The notes beneath the pieces are model-generated. The model saw nothing but the letters and a program-made list of their open reading frames with translations, was not told where the DNA came from and searched no databases. Below, one piece after another: positions 34,584-43,964 of a stretch of DNA of 64,000 nt (positions within the stretch are counted from its first letter, which is position 1; each line of letters starts with the position of its first letter). The DNA comes from Rhizobium sp. L51/94 (lineage in GTDB: Bacteria; Pseudomonadota; Alphaproteobacteria; Rhizobiales; Rhizobiaceae), in the NCBI RefSeq assembly GCF_019355555.1, contig NZ_CP072141.1, positions 3,342,001-3,406,000 of the forward strand, written 5' to 3'. The translations under genes and the position numbers were made by a program.

Positions 34584-37500
34584 TTGCTGATCGGAGCTTT
34601 TGGCATTTTTCATCCACAGCCCGATCTTCGCTTCCAGCAGTTCCGGGCTTATGGGCTTCGACATATAGTCGTCCATCCCCGAGGCCATGCACAGTTCACG
34701 GTCACTTTCGAGCGCATGGGCGGTGACGCCGATGATCGGCACGTGGCGTCCGGCACCGTCCGCCGCTTCGATCTCGCGGATGGCACGGGTCGCCTGCAGC
34801 CCGTTCATGATCGGCATCGAGACATCCATCATGATCAGCGACGGAGTGCACCGGCGGTAGGCAGCGACCGCCTCCTCGCCGTTCCTGACAATCAGGAAAT
34901 GAGCGCCGGCCGCTTGCAGGATTTGCGTGAAGACGATCTGGTTGACCTCGTTATCCTCTGCCACCAGGATATCGACGCTCTCCGCTGGCCTATCCGTCAC
35001 AAAAACTGCAGCAGCCGAGACGGACTGCCCCGCGACGGCCTCCGGGGCCTCGGACACCAGCGGGCGCGGCGCCTCGCCGGTCGAGCGACGCTGACGGGCC
35101 GTGCGCACGACCTCGATCACCGTGTTGCGGAGCACGTTTGCGCGCGCGGGCTTCATCAGGTGGGCGTCGCCGCTCAGCGCTGCGTATTCCCTGTCAGCGC
35201 CGGCAACATCCATCGATGTCAGGAAAATCAGCGGCACCCCGTCAAAGCGTCGATCCTGTCGCATCGTGCGCGCAATATCGGCTCCGGTCATGCCCGGCAT
35301 GTTGTAGTCGAGTATGACGGCATCGACCGCGACCCCGATGTCGGCGGCCTCCGACAGGATCGCGAGACCCGTCGGACCATCGGCGACGGCAACGCTCTGG
35401 AAGCCCCATTCGGCAAGTTGTTCGGTGAGAATCTGGCGATTGATGGCGTGATCGTCGATGACGAGGATCTGTGCACCCTTGACGTTGACCGGAACCTGCC
35501 CTTTGCCACGCGAGCCGGTTGCAGTCGGCAACGGCAGGTGGATCTTGAAGGTCGAGCCGCTGCCAAGGGCGCTTTCAACTTCCAGATAACCCCCGAACAG
35601 ATCCACGAGCCCAGCGGTGATCGCAAGGCCGAGGCCGGTACCCTCGTGGCGGCGTGTCGACGACGAATCAACCTGCGAGAATTTGTCGAATATCGAGCCT
35701 AGCCGATCCTTCGAGATGCCGATGCCGGTGTCGGTCACACGGATGGTGACCATGGTGGCCCTGCCCGGCACAGGGTCCGCATCGACATCGACAAGCACAT
35801 GACCGTGCTCGGTGAACTTGACCGCATTTCCGACGATATTGGTGAGGATCTGACGGAAACGCCCGGCGTCGCCGATCACCATCGACGGCAGGCGCGGTGA
35901 GACGCGCACCAGTAGTTCGACATTCTTCTCGCCGGCCTGAGACGAGAGCAGCGTCGCGACATCCTCAACCGCTTCCGCCGGATCGAAGCTCGTCTGCCGC
36001 AACTGCATCTGCCCGGCATCGATCTTGGAGAAGTCGAGGATGTCGTTGATGATCGTCAGCAGTGCGTTGCCGGATTTGGAGATGATGTCGACGAAGGTCG
36101 TCTGGCGCGCATCGAGCCCGGTCTTGCCCAGCAATTCCGCCATTCCCAGCACACCGTTCATCGGGGTCCGGATCTCATGGCTCATATTGGCCAGAAACTC
36201 CGACTTTGCCCGGTCCGCGGCTTCGCTGCGGGCAAGCAGGCGCTGCAATTCCGTCTCGCGGTCCTTCATGTCCGTGACGTCGGTGAAAACCACCAGCCAT
36301 CGGCCGGAAGGGCCCATGGATGCGTTCATGTGCAGCCACGTCTCGCCACGGATATTGAAGTTTGCCGAAATCGGCTGGTGACGACGGATCCTGTCGGCCC
36401 AGGCAGCGAGTGCCTCCTGCGGCGCGGGTCCAAGGTCGCCCCGCGCGGCACAATGACGGAAGATCTTCAGCCATCGCCTGCCGACGGACAGCGATGCCGC
36501 CTCGATCTGCAGCATACCGGGCAACGCATCGTTGGAGAGCATGATGATGCCGTCCTCGACGATCATCAGCCCTTGAGACATCGCATGCGTCGCATCGGTC
36601 ATCAGTTCGCCCAGGCGCTCCAGTGCCTCACGCCCTTCCGATAGCTCCCTTTCCTTCCGGCACAGCGAAGAAACGTCTGCGTAGCAGAGCAAGGTCCGGT
36701 TGCCGGAAAGCTTGCGACCGTCCACCAGCACCCGGCGGTCCACGCCAAAACTGATTTCGGACTGGAGACTGCCGTCGGGGCCGGAGATCGCCTCTATCCG
36801 CGCCTGGTAGAGCGTTTCCCAATGCGGGGCGTCCGGGCCGAAATAGCCACGCGCATGATTTCGGCGCATCACCTCGCGAAGCGACGTCGCCTCCCGGCGA
36901 TCCTCCTCAGACATTCCCCATATCTCGTAGAAGGCATCGTTGGCATATTCGAGGTCGAAATTCTGATCGAAGATCAGCACGCCTGTCGGCAGCGAACCTA
37001 TGATGTTTTCCAGATCCTGACTAAGCTGCTCGGCGCGCGCGCGCGTCTCCGTAAGCTGCCTCTCGCCCAGCTTCAGCGTCGATACGTCATCCATCGAGCC
37101 GACGACATAGTGATTGCCAGTGGAGGTGGAAACACCCTTCAGCCGCGTAACGACCGCATGCTGGCGCCCCGGGGCGTAGGCGACCTCGTCCTCGAATTCG
37201 AGATGCTGCTGGCTGCGCAACATGGCTTCGTTTTCCGCGAAGAAGGCCGTTCCCTCCTCGCCGAACATTTCCACTTCCGTCTTGCCGAGCGACGCCTCCG
37301 CTGTCAGGCCGGTCATCCGGAAATATGCCTCGTTACCGTAGAGGAGCCGGTGATCGGCACCGCGCACGAAGGCAGAGACCGGAAGATCGTGCAGGAGAGT
37401 CCGATAGAGCGTCGCCTCGTCGATCTTGTTGCGCAACAGCGCTTCACCTTCCTTGGTCGCCGTCACGTCGATGCGCAGTGCGACGATGGACCCATCCGGC

Positions 37501-38327
37501 AGGCGCTTGTGGATACAGCGCAGCCATTCCCCATCCGGCGTCCGCTCTACGAGATCGCTATGCTCGGCGCGAAGGATCGACAGTCGCTTTTCAATCCAGC
37601 GCTGCTTGTCCTCAGTGATCGAATCGGGGCTCCTCCCCGACCAGAAATCGAAAACGGCCGAATAGACGTCACGGGCGTTCATGCCGAGCGTCGCCCTGCC
37701 CACCAAGCGCAGATAGAGGTCGTTCCAGCGTCCGTTGCAGTAGGCAAGCTCGAGATCGGCAGTGTAGATGCCAACTCCCATGTCGAGCAGGCCGAAGATT
37801 TCCTCGACCACACCCGAACGAAGCAGCGACGTGTCGGCGGCGGCAATTAACCCGGTTTCCAGAGCAACCGCAGGGTCTGCAAGCTGCATTATCGATGTCG
37901 CGACATCATCGGGCGAAACACGTTCCACCGAGCGGCTGGCACCGATCTGGGGCGGCGCCTCGGTAAAGATGCCGAAGATATAGGCCCGGTCTTCCGCCGG
38001 CATGAAGCTTTCGATCTGCACCTCGAACGCCGATAGGCGATCCCGAGCGAAGCAGATCGACGTTTCTTCCGTTCCGAAGACGATGGCGCGGCGCTCTTTA
38101 TCCTCGCGGTCTGCATCTTCGGCGCGATGGGAGAGCTCGTGACTGCGACAACCGATGAAATCCGAGATTTCGCGGCCGAAAAATGCCGCATAAGCCTCGT
38201 TTACCGCGACATATCGAAGATCGCTGTTTTTGACATAGGCAGGCCGGTCGGTCTCGGTGATCCGATGACAGGCAATATCCAACAGTTCACCACGGCTCTT
38301 CAAGAAAGCCTCGCTCGTTCGACGCAT
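34572..38327 (-). CDS. Hybrid sensor histidine kinase with multiple PAS domains
   Basis: A 1251-aa soluble hybrid kinase with no transmembrane segment. About five PAS-like units fill residues 15-690, for example around YVAVNEAYAAFFGREI, IYTADLELAYCNGRW, LLYGNEAYFRMTGLT and LEYANDAFYEIWGM. HisKA follows with the phospho-His near 715 (NMSHEIRTPMNGVLG), then HATPase (NAVKFTE, DTGIGI, GTGLGLAI). REC1 has its Asp near 1005 (VILDYNMPGM) and REC2 near 1165 (MMDVSMPIMNG). There is no Hpt domain, so a separate phosphotransfer protein is expected. It has no partner gene nearby and must respond to a cytoplasmic signal. Confidence 0.93.
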   Translation of the reverse strand: MRRTSEAFLKSRGELLDIACHRITETDRPAYVKNSDLRYVAVNEAYAAFFGREISDFIGCRSHELSHRAEDADREDKERRAIVFGTEETSICFARDRLSAFEVQIESFMPAEDRAYIFGIFTEAPPQIGASRSVERVSPDDVATSIMQLADPAVALETGLIAAADTSLLRSGVVEEIFGLLDMGVGIYTADLELAYCNGRWNDLYLRLVGRATLGMNARDVYSAVFDFWSGRSPDSITEDKQRWIEKRLSILRAEHSDLVERTPDGEWLRCIHKRLPDGSIVALRIDVTATKEGEALLRNKIDEATLYRTLLHDLPVSAFVRGADHRLLYGNEAYFRMTGLTAEASLGKTEVEMFGEEGTAFFAENEAMLRSQQHLEFEDEVAYAPGRQHAVVTRLKGVSTSTGNHYVVGSMDDVSTLKLGERQLTETRARAEQLSQDLENIIGSLPTGVLIFDQNFDLEYANDAFYEIWGMSEEDRREATSLREVMRRNHARGYFGPDAPHWETLYQARIEAISGPDGSLQSEISFGVDRRVLVDGRKLSGNRTLLCYADVSSLCRKERELSEGREALERLGELMTDATHAMSQGLMIVEDGIIMLSNDALPGMLQIEAASLSVGRRWLKIFRHCAARGDLGPAPQEALAAWADRIRRHQPISANFNIRGETWLHMNASMGPSGRWLVVFTDVTDMKDRETELQRLLARSEAADRAKSEFLANMSHEIRTPMNGVLGMAELLGKTGLDARQTTFVDIISKSGNALLTIINDILDFSKIDAGQMQLRQTSFDPAEAVEDVATLLSSQAGEKNVELLVRVSPRLPSMVIGDAGRFRQILTNIVGNAVKFTEHGHVLVDVDADPVPGRATMVTIRVTDTGIGISKDRLGSIFDKFSQVDSSSTRRHEGTGLGLAITAGLVDLFGGYLEVESALGSGSTFKIHLPLPTATGSRGKGQVPVNVKGAQILVIDDHAINRQILTEQLAEWGFQSVAVADGPTGLAILSEAADIGVAVDAVILDYNMPGMTGADIARTMRQDRRFDGVPLIFLTSMDVAGADREYAALSGDAHLMKPARANVLRNTVIEVVRTARQRRSTGEAPRPLVSEAPEAVAGQSVSAAAVFVTDRPAESVDILVAEDNEVNQIVFTQILQAAGAHFLIVRNGEEAVAAYRRCTPSLIMMDVSMPIMNGLQATRAIREIEAADGAGRHVPIIGVTAHALESDRELCMASGMDDYMSKPISPELLEAKIGLWMKNAKSSDQQSSV

Positions 38328-38733
38328 ACAGTCTGTCTTTTTACCAAGCAGGCCGCTAACAATGTGTTAACCATACGCGTTCCGGTCTTTTGAGGCTCCA
38401 TCGATGGCATCTGGCTGCGACACAAAGCGCTGCTGCCGACAGCTGGTTTATCGAAGCTGACAGTTGACTTCAGCGACGAATAGGGCCATATGCCCCTCAG
38501 CTTTCACCTTCCCGGCCGCCGCGTGAGCATGCCCTGCGAAAAAAGACGACCCGCAAGAGAAGGACAAAAGCGCTCGAAAAACGACTGCCGAATGGCGGCA
38601 GTCCCATGCGCTGGAAAGCTATTTTCCAACTTACAAGTTCCCACTTCACGCGGGGTTCTTGACGCCAGAGACCGACCGGACCGCAAGACGCGTTCCGGCG
38701 AACTCGTTTTTGGCGCCTCGAAAGGCAATTGAA
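38328..38733 (+). promoter_or_regulatory. Promoter and long leader of the RhlE-type helicase gene
   Basis: A 406-bp divergent region between the kinase and helicase starts. A possible sigma-70 promoter is TTGACT at 38464-38469 with CATATG 17 bases on (38487-38492); the match is weak. That would leave a leader of roughly 230 bases with two hairpins: GACTGCCG/CGGCAGTC (38583-38603) and TGGAAA/TTTCCA (38612-38628). Long structured leaders are usual in cold-induced helicase genes. I see no gene in it. Confidence 0.4.
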
Positions 38734-40338
38734 TTGACCACTTTTAGCGATCTTGGCTTGTCCGAACAGATTGTGACGTCTCTGACCCAACAGGGATATT
38801 CGACCCCTACCCCGATCCAGGCGGAAGCCATTCCGCTCGTTCTGCAGGGCCGCGACCTCGTCGGCCTCGCCCAGACCGGCACCGGCAAGACGGCCGCTTT
38901 CGGCCTGCCTATCATTGAAATGCTGATGAAGGACGGCAAGCGTCCCGAACACCGCAGCACCCGCACGCTGATCCTCGCGCCGACCCGCGAACTGGTGAAC
39001 CAGATCGCTGCCAGCCTGAAGGAATACACCCGCAAGACGCAGCTGAAGATCGGCCTCGTCGTTGGCGGCGCTTCGATCAACAAGCAGCAGATGCAGATGG
39101 AACGCGGTGTCGACATCCTCGTCGCAACGCCTGGGCGTCTGCTCGACCTGATTGCCCGTCGCGCCCTGACGCTCGGCCATGTGTCCTACCTCGTCCTCGA
39201 CGAAGCCGACCAGATGCTCGACCTCGGCTTCGTGCATGACCTGCGCAAGATCTCGAAGATGGTGCCTGCCAAGCGCCAGACGCTGCTGTTCTCGGCCACC
39301 ATGCCGAAGGCCATCGCCGATCTCGCCGCCGACTTCCTGAGCAACCCGGCCCGTGTCGAAGTTTCGCCTCCCGGCAAGGCTGCGGACAAGGTCGAACAGT
39401 TCGTTCACTTCGTTTCCGGCCAGAACCACAAGACCGAGCTCCTCAAGGAATCGATGAACGCCAACCCGGACGGCCGCGCCATGGTCTTCCTGCGTACCAA
39501 GCACGGCGCCGAGAAGCTGATGAAGCATCTCGAGCACGTCGGCTTCGCGGCGGCCTCGATCCACGGCAACAAGAGCCAGGGCCAGCGCGAGCGTGCTTTG
39601 AAGTCTTTCAAGGACGGTGAAACCCGCGTTCTCGTCGCCACTGACGTCGCTGCCCGTGGCATCGACATCCCCGGCGTCAGCCACGTCTACAACTACGACC
39701 TGCCGGAAGTACCGGATGCCTACGTTCACCGCATCGGCCGTACGGCCCGTGCCGGTCGCGACGGCATCGCCATCGCCTTCTGCGCTCCGGACGAAATCCG
39801 TCTTCTGCGCGACATCGAACGCCTGATGTCCATCGACATCCAGGTTGCCAGCGGCGAAGCGCCTGCGGACCGTGCCCGTCCTGCCCGTGGTGGCGGTGGC
39901 GGCAATCGCTCCGGCGCCGGCGGCAACCGTGGTGGTGGCCAGGGCCAGGGTCGTGGCGCCGGATCGGGCGCTCCCCGCTCCGACGGCCGTCCTGCTCGTC
40001 GTCCGCGTCCAGACGGTGATTTCCGCAGCGAAACCCGCGGTGATCGCCCGGCAGTAGCGCGCGAAAACAACCGCAATGCCGATTTCCGTGGCCAGCGCAC
40101 TGCAGAACGTGCCCCGCGCGAGATTGACAACGATCTGGCCTCAACCTCGGATTTCCGCCCGGCCAAGGCGCCGCAGCGTGCTCGGCCAGCCGGCGACAAC
40201 GGCGCACCACGCAGCCGTCCGCCGCATGGCCGCCCAGCTCACAAGGCTGGCGAAGCCCGCGGTCGTCCAGACGGCAACAACGGCCAGGCCCGCAAGCCAG
40301 CCGGCGGTCGCCCAGGCCCCCGTCGCGAACAGGCGTAA
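38734..40338 (+). CDS. rhlE: DEAD-box RNA helicase, RhlE type
   Basis: ATP-dependent RNA helicase, probably in ribosome assembly, RNA decay or cold adaptation. The 534-aa protein has the Q motif (GYSTPTPIQAEA), AQTGTGKT, PTRELVNQ, DEAD in VLDEADQML, SAT in LFSATMP, and the C-core VATDVAARGIDIPG with HRIGRTARAGR. From about residue 385 the tail is low-complexity RG-rich and basic, suited to RNA binding. The start is a TTG at 38734 with AAAGG 8 bases upstream, giving MTTFSDLGLSEQI. Another TTG at 38659 is possible. Confidence 0.92.
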   Translation: MTTFSDLGLSEQIVTSLTQQGYSTPTPIQAEAIPLVLQGRDLVGLAQTGTGKTAAFGLPIIEMLMKDGKRPEHRSTRTLILAPTRELVNQIAASLKEYTRKTQLKIGLVVGGASINKQQMQMERGVDILVATPGRLLDLIARRALTLGHVSYLVLDEADQMLDLGFVHDLRKISKMVPAKRQTLLFSATMPKAIADLAADFLSNPARVEVSPPGKAADKVEQFVHFVSGQNHKTELLKESMNANPDGRAMVFLRTKHGAEKLMKHLEHVGFAAASIHGNKSQGQRERALKSFKDGETRVLVATDVAARGIDIPGVSHVYNYDLPEVPDAYVHRIGRTARAGRDGIAIAFCAPDEIRLLRDIERLMSIDIQVASGEAPADRARPARGGGGGNRSGAGGNRGGGQGQGRGAGSGAPRSDGRPARRPRPDGDFRSETRGDRPAVARENNRNADFRGQRTAERAPREIDNDLASTSDFRPAKAPQRARPAGDNGAPRSRPPHGRPAHKAGEARGRPDGNNGQARKPAGGRPGPRREQA

Positions 40339-40640
40339 GCCAAACCATCTGACCTCACGAAGCGGCGGGAGCAATTCCGCCGCTTTTTCTTTGCCTCGCG
40401 CATCGACCTCCGGCTGCTGCCGGCAGGGCATCCTGCAGAAAAAATAGCCAGCTGCGCAAAGGATGTGCAGAGCAAACATGCCAGCCGGAACGCTTCGCAT
40501 ATTAGTTATTCTGTCTATGCCAGCTCTTTCAGCGCTTGCCGGGCTTTCCCATTGGTTCCGAAATTCTATCTCCAACTGCGCATGCTTCTTGCATTGCTTC
40601 CGCCATTGTATTCAAATGAGAAAAAACGGGGACCGCAGCT
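40339..40640 (+). other. Intergenic region rhlE to ATP-grasp operon
   Basis: About 300 bases holding the rhlE terminator at its left end and presumably the promoter of the ATP-grasp operon at its right. I found no convincing gene, repeat or clear promoter hexamers. Confidence 0.4.
40360..40388 (+). terminator. Rho-independent terminator after rhlE
   Basis: A 9-bp stem AAGCGGCGG / CCGCCGCTT with an 8-base loop, followed by TTT and a T-rich tail, 22 bases after the stop codon of rhlE. Confidence 0.88.
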
Positions 40641-42050
40641 TTGGCATTTGACGAAATGATAACGGCCGGTGAAAGCCCGCGCGCGCCTTATCAAACCTAT
40701 TCGGAATGGTTCAACAACCAAGATCGCGCCCATCTGATTGCCAAGTCCCGCGACGCCGAGAACATCTTTCGCAAAACAGGCATAACCTTCGCGGTCTACG
40801 GACACGAAGATTCATCGGAAAAGCTGATCCCCTTCGATATCATCCCGCGCATCATCTCCGGCCGTGAATGGCGAAAGCTCGCGCAGGGCATCGAACAGCG
40901 CGTCATCGCACTGAATGCCTTCCTCGACGACATCTACCACAAGCAGGAAATCATCCGCGCCGGTCGGGTGCCGCGTGAACTGATCGAGAAGAATATCGCC
41001 TTCATCCCCGAGATGATCGGCTTCCGGCCTCCGGGCGGCGTTTATACCCACATCGTCGGCACTGACATCGTGCGCACCGGCGAAGACCAGTTCTATGTGC
41101 TGGAAGACAATGCCCGCACGCCGTCGGGTGTCAGCTACATGCTGGAAAACCGCGAAACCATGATGCAGATGTTTCCGGAGCTGTTCCATCAGAACAAGGT
41201 GCGCCCGGTCGAGGATTATCCGAACCTGTTGCGCCAGAGCCTGGCGTCGCTTGCCCCTCCCGGCTGTTCGGGCAAGCCGCGCGTCGCAGTTCTGACCCCC
41301 GGCATCTACAATTCCGCCTATTACGAGCACTCGTTCCTCGCCGACATGATGGGCGTCGAGCTGGTCGAGGGCTCCGACCTCCGCGTCATCGACGGCAAGG
41401 TGAAGATGCGTACCACACGCGGCTATGAGGCAATCGACGTTCTCTACCGCCGCGTCGATGACGAATACCTCGATCCCCTGACCTTCCGGGCGGACTCTGC
41501 GCTCGGCATTCCCGGCATCATGGATGTGTATCGTGCCGGCCACATCACCATCGCCAATGCACCCGGCACCGGCATCTCCGACGACAAGGCGATTTACTCT
41601 TATATGCCGGAGATCGTCGAATTCTACACCGGTCGCAAGCCGCTTCTGGAGAACGTGCCGACCTGGCGCTGCTCCGAACCCGACAGCCTCAAATACGTGC
41701 TCGAGCATCTGTCCGAACTGGTGGTCAAGGAAGTCCATGGGTCCGGCGGCTACGGCATGCTGGTTGGCCCGACCTCCTCCAAGAAGGAATGCGCCGAGTT
41801 CGCCGAGAAGCTGAAAGCCCGGCCGAACAACTATATTGCCCAGCCGACACTGTCGCTGTCGACCGTGCCGATCATGGTCAACAAGGGCATCGCGCCACGC
41901 CACGTCGACCTCAGGCCCTATGTGCTGGTTTCCGACAAGGTGCAGATCATTCCCGGCGGACTGACCCGCGTGGCGCTGAAGGAAGGCTCGCTGGTCGTCA
42001 ACTCCAGCCAGGGCGGCGGCACCAAGGATACCTGGGTACTGGAGGACTGA
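40641..42050 (+). CDS. Circularly permuted type 2 ATP-grasp protein
   Basis: A 469-aa protein of the DUF404/DUF407 group, now called circularly permuted ATP-grasp type 2. Recognisable stretches are RIISGREWRKLAQGIEQRV, YVLEDNARTPSGVSYMLENR, VDVLYRRVDDEY-like (IDVLYRRVDDEYLDPLTF), NAPGTGISDDKAIYSYMPE and VVKEVHGSGGYGMLVGP. The family is predicted to ligate amino acids or peptides with ATP; no substrate is proven as far as I know. A TTG at 40641 after GGGGA is the likely start, with ATG 40656 as alternative. It heads an operon with the alpha-E and transglutaminase genes. Confidence 0.9.
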   Translation: MAFDEMITAGESPRAPYQTYSEWFNNQDRAHLIAKSRDAENIFRKTGITFAVYGHEDSSEKLIPFDIIPRIISGREWRKLAQGIEQRVIALNAFLDDIYHKQEIIRAGRVPRELIEKNIAFIPEMIGFRPPGGVYTHIVGTDIVRTGEDQFYVLEDNARTPSGVSYMLENRETMMQMFPELFHQNKVRPVEDYPNLLRQSLASLAPPGCSGKPRVAVLTPGIYNSAYYEHSFLADMMGVELVEGSDLRVIDGKVKMRTTRGYEAIDVLYRRVDDEYLDPLTFRADSALGIPGIMDVYRAGHITIANAPGTGISDDKAIYSYMPEIVEFYTGRKPLLENVPTWRCSEPDSLKYVLEHLSELVVKEVHGSGGYGMLVGPTSSKKECAEFAEKLKARPNNYIAQPTLSLSTVPIMVNKGIAPRHVDLRPYVLVSDKVQIIPGGLTRVALKEGSLVVNSSQGGGTKDTWVLED

Positions 42051-42057
42051 TACGGAC

Positions 42058-42999
42058 ATGCTTGGAAGAACCGCCAATGGCCTCTACTGGATGTTCCGTT
42101 ACATCGAGCGCGCCGAAAACATTGCCCGCCTGGTCGACGCCGGAATGCGCATGTCGCTGACCCGCATGGGCGCGGTCGAAGACGATTGGGACGGTGTGCT
42201 GCAAAGCGCCGGCGTCCGCGAAACCTACGACGTCGGCCACGCCAAGCTCACCGGCGCCGACGCCATCGACTACCTTTTGCGCGACCGCAACAATCCCTCG
42301 AGCGTCATGTCCTGCATCGATGCCGGCCGCAACAATGCCCGCATGGTGCGAACCGCGCTGACACGCGAGACCTGGGAAGCGACCAACGAGTGCTGGATCG
42401 ACCTCAAGGCGCTGCTCGGCAAACGGCTGAAGGCGGCGGAAATGCCTGAAGTCATCGATGCGATAAAGCGTCGCGCCGGACTGATTCGTGGCGCATTCCA
42501 CGGCTCCATGCTGCGCAACGAACTCTACAACTTCGCCCGCATCGGTACATTCATCGAGCGCGCGGACAATACGGCACGCATCCTCGACGTCAAATATTAC
42601 GTGCTGCTGCCATCCGTCTCGGCGGTCGGTTCATCGCTGGACAATGTCCAGTGGGAGTCGATCCTGCGCTCGGTCTCGGCCCATCGCTCCTACAGCTGGG
42701 TCTACGATGCGGAATACAAGCCGTCGAACATTGCCGACTTTCTGATCCTCAACAGCCAGATGCCGCGCTCGCTCGCCTATTGCTACGAGAAGATCGTCAG
42801 CAATCTCAGCTATCTCGCCCGCGAGGATGGCGAACGTCTTGCTGCCCATGACACCGGTGAAAGCATCCGCAAAATGCTGCAGACGCTGGAGATCAAGGAT
42901 ATCATGAACAACGGCCTGCACGAATTTCTCGAGAACTTCGTCTGGCGCAATAACCAGCTCGGCCAGGAAATATCCGACGGTTATCGTTTCAATCAATAA
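42058..42999 (+). CDS. Alpha-E domain protein (DUF403)
   Basis: A 313-aa all-helical protein that is the constant partner of permuted ATP-grasp genes. It starts LGRTANGLYWMFRYIERAENI, and a second copy of the theme follows at FARIGTFIERADNTARILDVKYY, so it seems built from repeated helical units each with an ERA(E/D)N core. Function is unknown. It begins 7 bases after the ATP-grasp stop and ends 12 bases before the transglutaminase start. Confidence 0.9.
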   Translation: MLGRTANGLYWMFRYIERAENIARLVDAGMRMSLTRMGAVEDDWDGVLQSAGVRETYDVGHAKLTGADAIDYLLRDRNNPSSVMSCIDAGRNNARMVRTALTRETWEATNECWIDLKALLGKRLKAAEMPEVIDAIKRRAGLIRGAFHGSMLRNELYNFARIGTFIERADNTARILDVKYYVLLPSVSAVGSSLDNVQWESILRSVSAHRSYSWVYDAEYKPSNIADFLILNSQMPRSLAYCYEKIVSNLSYLAREDGERLAAHDTGESIRKMLQTLEIKDIMNNGLHEFLENFVWRNNQLGQEISDGYRFNQ

Positions 43000-43011
43000 G
43001 CGGGTTTGATC

Positions 43012-43833
43012 ATGAGACTGAAGATTAGTCACGTCACCGAATACCGCTACGACGAACCGTCGCAATTCTCGTTGCAGCGGCTGCGTCTGACGCCGCTCAC
43101 CGGCCCCGGACAGACCGTGCTCGACTGGTCGCTGACCGTCGAAGGCGCCAAGACGGAGGTCGAATATGACGACCAGTTCGGCAATCGTACCAACCTGATG
43201 TCGCTCGATGGCGCGCAGGATCGCACCCGCATCGTCGCTATGGGCGAGATCGAGACGCACGAGCTGAATGGTGTGATCGGCCCACACTCCGGCTATTGCC
43301 CGCTCTGGCTGTTCCTACGCGACACGCCGCTCACCAAGGCCGGCAAATTGACCAAGGAACTGGTGCGTTCGGCGACCGGCGAGAGCGAGATCGGTCGCAT
43401 GCACGCGCTGATGGGCACCATCAACCGGACTGTCGAGTATATCCAGGGCACCAGCGATACCGAGACGACAGCCGAGCAGGCGCTGGAGAGAAAGAGCGGC
43501 GTCTGTCAGGACCACGCCCATATCTTCATCGCTGCCGCGCACGCCATGCGCATCCCTGCCCGCTATGTCTCGGGCTACCTGATGATGGAAGGCATTACCG
43601 AGCAGACGGCAACGCATGCCTGGGCAGAAGCCTACATGCCGGGCCTCGGCTGGATCGGCTTCGACCCGGCAAACGACATCTGCCCGGACGAACGCTATGT
43701 CCGGATTGCGACAGGCCTCAGCTACCGCGACGCCGCTCCCGTCTCAGGGATGCGCATCGGCACGCCCGGGGAAAGCCTGACGGTGAAGGTGACAGTCGAA
43801 GCAGAACAGATGCAGAGCCAGTCGCAAAGCTGA
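43012..43833 (+). CDS. Transglutaminase-like protease of the ATP-grasp operon
   Basis: A 273-aa protein with an N-terminal beta domain (LKISHVTEYRYDEPSQFSLQRLRL) typical of bacterial transglutaminase-like proteins and a papain-like core. The triad is visible: Cys in RKSGVCQDHAH, His in ATHAWAEAYM, Asp in GWIGFDPAND. There is no signal peptide, so it should act in the cytoplasm. As third gene of the cassette it may cut or transfer the peptide made by the ATP-grasp enzyme; this is inference from gene order. Confidence 0.9.
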   Translation: MRLKISHVTEYRYDEPSQFSLQRLRLTPLTGPGQTVLDWSLTVEGAKTEVEYDDQFGNRTNLMSLDGAQDRTRIVAMGEIETHELNGVIGPHSGYCPLWLFLRDTPLTKAGKLTKELVRSATGESEIGRMHALMGTINRTVEYIQGTSDTETTAEQALERKSGVCQDHAHIFIAAAHAMRIPARYVSGYLMMEGITEQTATHAWAEAYMPGLGWIGFDPANDICPDERYVRIATGLSYRDAAPVSGMRIGTPGESLTVKVTVEAEQMQSQSQS

Positions 43834-43964
43834 TACCATACGCTACGACCGAAGGAGCAGATCTGCCGCTGGTCGTGGGGCATTTTGATAATGTCGCAGA
43901 CAGGCTTCAGTCGACCCGCCGCTTGTTCTAATGTCGCCTCACAACACGAAGCGGAGTGGCATTC

